A stretch of DNA of 64,000 nucleotides from Crossiella sp. S99.2 (GTDB taxonomy: Bacteria > Actinomycetota > Actinomycetes > Mycobacteriales > Pseudonocardiaceae): assembly GCF_023094165.1 (NCBI RefSeq), contig NZ_JALMDK010000017.1, positions 166,413 to 230,412 of the forward strand. Direction: 5' to 3'. The notes under the pieces were generated by a model that did not search any database, was not told the origin of the DNA, and saw nothing but the letters and a program-made list of their open reading frames with translations. Made by a program: the position numbers and the translations under genes. Every line of letters begins with the position of its first letter. Position 1 is the stretch's first letter. Below are positions 61,801-64,000 of the stretch, in pieces.

Positions 61801-62249
61801 TGGGCGTGCTGGGCCGGGCCTTCGACCGGCAGGGCCAGAGCATCCTGGTCGCCGACGCCGACTGGTCGCAAGTGGTGAACGCAGGCGGCCACACGGCGCT
61901 GTTCCGCGCCCTCGTCAAACCGGAACCCGCCCAGCCGGTGTCCGAGGAAGCCGGGCCTTCCCTGCACGAACGGCTGGCTGCCGCCGAGGGTGACGAACGG
62001 CTGGCGATCGTGCTGGACCTGGTCTCCACCACCACCAAAACAGTGCTGAACATCCCCGCTACCGACCGGGTCGATCCGGAGGTCAACTTCCTGGATCTGG
62101 GGTTCTCCTCGCTGGCGGCGGTGGAGTTCAGCAAGCGGTTGCGCCGGTTGAGCATCGAGGTCTCGCCGGGCGCGATGTACGACAACCCGACGCCCGCGGC
62201 ACTGGCCGAACACCTCTGCGCGGAACTCGCGTCCGGGTCCGGGCGGTGA
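52815..62249 (+). CDS. Type I modular PKS: modules 2 (KS-AT-DH-KR-ACP) and 3 (KS-AT-inactive KR-ACP)
   Basis: A 3144-residue PKS starting with a coiled-coil docking helix (MSDEKLREYLKRATVDLRKA). Module 2: KS Cys205, methylmalonyl-type AT (GHSQGE Ser654; YASH 754-757), DH with His958 and Asp1115. The DH first motif is HxxxDxxxxP, with Asp962 replacing Gly. The KR (Tyr1533) has LDD 1476-1478, B-type, and ACP Ser is 1689. Together these give a trans double bond. Module 3: KS Cys1918, malonyl-type AT (Ser2359, HAFH 2450-2453). Its KR-like domain has lost TGGTGxLG (now TGCDSLLA) and the catalytic Tyr, so the beta-keto group stays. ACP Ser is 3099. There is no thioesterase and no C-terminal docking helix. 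TTA codons occur at 54669 and 61668. Confidence 0.95.
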   Translation: MSDEKLREYLKRATVDLRKAHKRIQELEAREGEPIAIVGMGCRFPGGVTSADELWQLVRAETDAISGLPTNRGWPIEDLYDPEPGKPGKVYVREAGFLHDAGEFDAEFFGISPREALAMDPQQRILLEIAWEALEHAGIDPTSLGETATGVFTGVTAQEYGPRLHEPADELTGHHLTGTLVSVASGRIAYTLGLQGPAVSIDTACSSSLVAIHQAVRSLRAGECTMALAGGVTVMATPGVLTEFSRQRGLAPDGRCKSFAATADGTSFAEGAGLLVLQPLSAALQQGRQVLAVIRGSAINQDGASNGLTAPNGPSQQRVIQAALANAGLSPDQVDVVEAHGTGTTLGDPIEAQALLDTYGEHHHDRPLYLGSLKSNIGHTQAAAGVASVIKMAYALNHPTLPKTLHVDEPSPHIDWSTGTLRLLTESTPWPETGRPRRAGISSFGISGTNAHLILEQPPATTEPTAEVTEDAIVPWVLSARTDQALRAQARNLARLSDPRPADVAHALATTRAQLPHRAAVIASTATEFTAALEELAAGRPHPALLIHRLDQSGNGGDDNGVVFVFPGQGGQWSGMGAELYEHFPVFREHLEACAKAIDEFTDWSLLDVLLQRPGAASLARVDVVQPALFAIMVSLARLWEHHGIKPQAVIGHSQGEIAAAHISGALSLADAARVVTLRSQLLIRLAGTGGMAALTLPTEQVRQLLTEDYPELSIAAINGPATTIVSGPTSALERLLAQLTDQGVQARAIKVDYASHCAEVDILAEDIHAALAPITPQPAEIPFYSTLTGDCIDTTTLTAAYWHNNLRNTVRFDQAVQALLRDGYRAFLETSPHPVLNPTLQDTLTSHPRAHTLITLRRNQPEVHTFTTALAQAHLHGHGLDWQAVLGTTNPRPISLPTYAFQRSHYWLTSTESGDPTQLGQQSAEHPLLSAVVDLPGNGTVFTGRISLATHPWIADHRVHDTALLPGTAFLDLAIYAARHAECNHITELTLHTPLRVGEADTVQLHLHLTTDTEGGHALTVHSRPSTGSWVLHATALLATTHQPPPPATPWPPAATPLPTADLYHDLADTGLHYGPLFQGLHSAWHNGNTVHGAAALPPGTEPGNFHFHPALLDAALHTTALRTPFTTPQLPFAWRDVHLHTAEPTQATALHVHTTGQDQHQSLTVTGTDGAPLLTIGNLTLRPLPAGQLTNPQHNSLFHLTWLARETDAAEAADWTVLVANTDRAHLHATLSQHLNTTINTPRAVVLPLISTPSDDNPADQAVELTTALLAHLQNWLTTSENPHLIVLTHGAITTNTGDTVTDLPAAAAWGLLRSAQTEHPGRILIADIDDDPNTHLALSTALSAALTHGEDQIAVRNGTLLIPRLARTESTVDQSEKDFGHGTILITGGTGTLGTALASHLITNHQAQRLLLASRRGPNAPGAQQLHDELTQSGAHVEIIACDLTDSAAVATLVDGIPAEHPLTAIFHTAGVLDDATLTTLTPAQLAHVVTAKARSAYLLHHHTRDHNLTAFVLYSSLAGILGNPGQANYAAANTFLDALAHHRHAQGRVATSLAWGLWAEASGMTGHLTETDQRRLITSGITPLDTEHALALLDLSLTHPDPVTIPARLNPARLNSTSPRPLLANLAPARSTATGLPTQLAQQTPAEQEQTLLALIHTHALAVLGHPSTHRLDPEQAFQQLGFDSLTAVELRNNLTTATGHRLPATAIFDHPTLTALAHFLRDQLLANQAATPTTLEVLQPNEPIAIVGIGCRFPHGVSNGEDLWQLVANGTNAVGDFPEDRGWHSDLYHPDPDHPGTTYTQRAGFLANAAGFDADFFGINPREALAMDPQQRLLLEIAWEALEHANINPSTLRESQTGVFTGLMHSDYATRLSQVSPDLEGYLGTGTGSSVASGRIAYTLGLQGPAVSIDTACSSSLVAIHQAVQALRSGDCTMALAGGVTVMVTPGVLTEFSRQRGLAADGHCKSFAAAADGTSFAEGAGLVVLQPLSAAVREGRQVLAVIRGTAVNQDGASNGLTAPNGPSQQRVIQAALANAGLTPGEVDAVEAHGTGTTLGDPIEAQALLATYGNQRAGRPLYLGSLKSNLGHTQAAAGIAGVIKMVHALNHATLPKTLHVDQPTPHVDWSSGTVQLLTESTPWPETDHPRRAGVSSFGISGTNAHVILEQPPTAEPPTETPSDAVVPWVLSAKSDQALRAQARNLARRTDLHPVDVAHTLATRAQFPHRAAVIASDSKDFATALEELAAGRPHPALLTHRHDGNTGGLVFMFSGQGSQHPGMGSQLYAANPVFAEALNEICAEFDKHLDHPLREVMFGQHTALLEQTLYTQPALFALELALFRLLTHYGLQPNYLIGHSIGELTAAAAAEVLTLPDACSLVATRARLMNTLPPGSMLNIQTTTDLPDHIDIAAYNSPTHTVVSGSIEHIDQLAELLLAKGIKTRKLRVAHAFHSAHTEQILEAFTDHAATLTYRAPAIPIISNLTGTLATQEQLTDPTYWAQLIRQPVHFGPGITTLEKLGATTYLELGPDTTLTTLANHNTTALITSTLNRNAPEPTTLTTALAQAHLHGHPLNWQALLEPLQPQQVELPTYPFQRSRYWLTEPRQPAPDQFSDADLAALLGTVDADQQAALRTALPLLSRWRRQRDSQYRLTWTLLPDTPHAPAGRWLVAIPDTYLDDPLGVLQALTEHGFDPVPVIVDTPELISQARQGDVRGVLCVQLDVAATADLLRALEDAEVAAPVWATTVGAMPVDGTAADPSQAQLWGFGQAMATESPARWGGLVDLPGPLDSRAGARLAQVLTATDGEDQLAIRPAGVFARRLIHLPVQEDKARVPDGATVLITGCDSLLAAPAARWLAQHGAERFVLVAETPVPELHASLLGSGASVDLVRGSAADRALLAEVINGIPDTHPLAVVVHSAQSTVDEAVVLDELTAELDLAAFVLFSAAPELPGSAPAQAAMQALAQRRGALHVGWGPTQDGQALGLRGLSPELAMGVLGRAFDRQGQSILVADADWSQVVNAGGHTALFRALVKPEPAQPVSEEAGPSLHERLAAAEGDERLAIVLDLVSTTTKTVLNIPATDRVDPEVNFLDLGFSSLAAVEFSKRLRRLSIEVSPGAMYDNPTPAALAEHLCAELASGSGR

Positions 62250-62289
62250 GTCCGTCATGAGGTTCCGAAATGTCACGAAGGGAGTTGGC

Positions 62290-63780
62290 ATGAGCCACTC
62301 GGTCGTTGTCGCCGGCGGTGGCCCGGTCGGCCTGATGCTCGCCTGCGAGCTGGCCCTGCTGGGGGTGCGCACGCTTGTGGTCGAACAGCGTCCACAGCCC
62401 AGGGAGGATGCCCCGGGTATCGCGGTGAACGCGACGGTTGTCGAACTGCTCGCCCAGCGGGGCATCATGGACGCCATCCGGTCCGATGGAGTCGAGTTGC
62501 CGCAGGCGCGATTCGCGTTGCTGTGGCTGGACACCGCGCGGATGCGGGAGAAGCGGGTGTACGGGTTCGTCATCCCGCACGCCCAGCTCGCCCGGCGGCT
62601 GGCCGAGCGGGCGGTAGAACTCGGGGTGACCATTCGCCACGGGCAGGAGGTCGTCGGCTTCAACCAGGACGAGAACGGTGTGGTGGTGGACCTGCGGGGG
62701 GAGGCGGGCATCGAGTCGGTGCCGTGCCGCTACCTGGTGGGCTGCGACGGCGCGCGCAGTGTGGTGCGTGGGCTGGCCGGGATCGACTTCCCCGGCGCCG
62801 AATCCCCGTTCTACGGCCTGATCGCGGAGGTCGAGCACGAACCCGGCGACGCGCTGACCGAGTGGATCGGCACCCGGCTGGCGCCGGACGGGATCCTGAT
62901 GGCGGTGCCGTCGGGTCCGGGGCGGATCCGGGTGGTGACCGCCGAATTCGGCCGCGCCACGCCGGATCCCGTTGCCACGCCTACCTTCGACGAGCTGCGG
63001 GCGACAGTGTCCCGGCTGGCCGAGGCTGACTGGCAGCCCACCGGGCAGGCGCGCTGGCTCAGCCGCTGGGAAAACGCGACCAGACAGGCCGAGCGGTACC
63101 GGGCGGGGCGGTTGTTCCTGGCCGGGGACGCGGCGCACGTGCACTTTCCGTTGGGGGGCCAGGCATTGGCCACCGGGCTGGAGGACGCGGTCAACCTGGG
63201 CTGGAAGCTGACGGCCGAGATCCACGGGTGGGCGCCGCCGGGACTGCTGTCCACCTACCACGCGGAGCGCCACCCGGCGGGGGCCCGCGCCTGCCGCACC
63301 TCGCAAGCGCAGGTGGCGCTGATGCACCCGGTGGAGCAGGTGGCGCCAGTGCGGGAACTGCTCACCGAGTTGATCCAGTTCGCCGAGGTCAACGAGTACC
63401 TGATCAAGGTGCAGGGGAATCTGGACGTGCGCTACCCGATCACCTCCGCGACCGCGGGCGCGCATCCGTTGCTGGGCCGCCGGTTGCCGCACGTGCCAGT
63501 GGCCCTCTCCACCGGGGAGACCGACCTCGGCGTGCTGCTGCGGGCAGGCCGGGGCGTGGTGCTCGACCTGTCCGAGGGCGCGGTCAGCCTGGCCGGCATC
63601 GACGGCTGGGCCTGCCGGGTGGACGTGGTCCCGGCCAAACCGACCGCGGAGATCGCGGCGGTGGCCCTGCTGCTACGGCCGGACGGCTATGTGGCCTGGG
63701 CGGATTCGACCGGCGCCGACGACGCCGGACTGCGCAGCGCGCTACGGACCTGGTTCGGCGAACCAGCCATCAGACGCTAA
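62290..63780 (+). CDS. FAD-dependent aromatic-hydroxylase-type monooxygenase
   Basis: A 496-residue class A flavoprotein monooxygenase (PheA/TfdB/Rox type). FAD is bound by AGGGPVGLMLACELALLG (GxGxxG at about 9-14) and by FLAGDAAHVHFPLGGQALAT. CDGARSVVRGLAG carries the DG motif. A thioredoxin-like C-terminal domain follows. It lies 40 bases after the PKS and is probably a late tailoring enzyme that hydroxylates, epoxidises or performs a Baeyer-Villiger step on the tetramate. GGGAG before ATG 62290 fixes the start. A self-resistance role, as for rifampicin monooxygenase, is possible. Confidence 0.9.
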   Translation: MSHSVVVAGGGPVGLMLACELALLGVRTLVVEQRPQPREDAPGIAVNATVVELLAQRGIMDAIRSDGVELPQARFALLWLDTARMREKRVYGFVIPHAQLARRLAERAVELGVTIRHGQEVVGFNQDENGVVVDLRGEAGIESVPCRYLVGCDGARSVVRGLAGIDFPGAESPFYGLIAEVEHEPGDALTEWIGTRLAPDGILMAVPSGPGRIRVVTAEFGRATPDPVATPTFDELRATVSRLAEADWQPTGQARWLSRWENATRQAERYRAGRLFLAGDAAHVHFPLGGQALATGLEDAVNLGWKLTAEIHGWAPPGLLSTYHAERHPAGARACRTSQAQVALMHPVEQVAPVRELLTELIQFAEVNEYLIKVQGNLDVRYPITSATAGAHPLLGRRLPHVPVALSTGETDLGVLLRAGRGVVLDLSEGAVSLAGIDGWACRVDVVPAKPTAEIAAVALLLRPDGYVAWADSTGADDAGLRSALRTWFGEPAIRR

Positions 63781-63792
63781 CCCCACCCACCC

Positions 63793-63879
63793 GAGTTGGC
63801 CGTTATGGGCGTCGAGTTGGCCCAACCGGTACGCCAGTTTGGCCCAAGTGGGCGTACCAGTTGGCCCAAGTGGCCGGGG
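63793..63879. repeat. TTGGCC-core 21-23 bp tandem array, copy 3
   Basis: Four units (21, 22, 23 and 21 bases) begin GAGTTGGCC or AGTTTGGCC and closely match the array at 18490-18576. GGTACGCC (63828-63835) pairs with GGCGTACC (63851-63858). Downstream, CGGCCAACACCGTGTACGAC (63902-63921) recalls the closing part of the array at 28.5 kb. The array lies between the monooxygenase gene and a possible convergent gene. Confidence 0.85.
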
Positions 63880-63956
63880 AGTGCGGAGCACGCCGCCAGT
63901 TCGGCCAACACCGTGTACGACAAGGCGGTTTCTAGTGGTGGTTGCATCGTGGTGGG

Positions 63957-64000
63957 CTAGCGATGCTTGGTGAGCAGGGTGTGCATGCGTTGGGCTGGAC
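63957..64000 (-). CDS. Possible 3' end of a convergent gene (partial)
   Basis: The reverse strand reads PAQRMHTLLTKHR followed by TAG at 63957-63959, in a frame open to the window edge. It looks like a real C-terminus, but 13 codons are too few to identify it. If real, the repeat array lies between two convergent genes at the right end of the cluster. Confidence 0.35.
   Translation of the reverse strand, partial: PAQRMHTLLTKHR

Noticed and set aside
1..64000. tRNA, rRNA, riboswitch or IS element
   Set aside because: No cloverleaf, rRNA segment, known riboswitch core, transposase gene or terminal inverted repeat was recognised by eye. A tRNAscan/Infernal run would be decisive.

Overview
The window is high-GC DNA with strong third-position GC bias. 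It carries StrR-type, PucR, PadR and LAL-LuxR regulators, a KSQ-primed modular polyketide synthase (PKS), and TTA codons in biosynthetic genes. This points to an antibiotic-producing filamentous actinomycete, probably of the Pseudonocardiales. The genus is not provable from this window. No rRNA, tRNA, CRISPR array or intact insertion sequence was seen.

Left half (1-32.2 kb): accessory and housekeeping genes in short operons. It opens with the end of a secreted subtilisin. Next come two StrR/ParB-like regulators, a DJ-1/PfpI protein and an FHA-domain protein, with several very small coupled ORFs and one frameshifted gene. A metal-resistance block follows (ChrB-like, MFS, MerR, ACR3-like permease), then PhoU, a lipoprotein, and a deletion scar joining a truncated alpha/beta hydrolase to an epoxide hydrolase remnant beside its TetR regulator. 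After that come PadR with a membrane partner, a Na+/H+ antiporter, a beta-lactamase-fold hydrolase, and PucR. A three-gene coupled oxidoreductase operon is followed by a glycerophosphotransferase-like gene whose 5' end holds a heptanucleotide repeat. The half ends with an NB-ARC/TPR protein, an acyltransferase, an M1 peptidase, a GT1 glycosyltransferase, a secreted protein and a TPR solenoid protein.

Right half (32.2-63.8 kb): one biosynthetic gene cluster. Its parts are a glucose-1-phosphate thymidylyltransferase, an alpha/beta-fold Dieckmann-cyclase-like enzyme with a Cys-Asp-His triad, a C-A-PCP NRPS with a glycine-like code, four deoxysugar genes, a LAL regulator, two PKS proteins and an FAD monooxygenase. 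The deoxysugar genes are a 4-aminotransferase type, a C-3 dehydrase, a 2,3-dehydratase and a 3-ketoreductase. The PKS is a KSQ loading module plus three extension modules, with no thioesterase. Its last module uses malonate and has a dead ketoreductase, so it should deliver a beta-ketoacyl chain. Condensation with glycine and Dieckmann closure would then give a 3-acyl tetramic acid. The sugar genes fit a 4-amino-2,3,4,6-tetradeoxyhexose. If the cluster is complete here, the inferred aglycone is a small 3-(5-hydroxy-2-methylhex-2-enoyl) tetramic acid. I do not recall a known compound with this architecture.

Three intergenic arrays of about 21-bp units with a TTGGCC core lie at 18.5, 28.4 and 63.8 kb. 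The last one lies just after the cluster, between convergent genes, and may mark its boundary.
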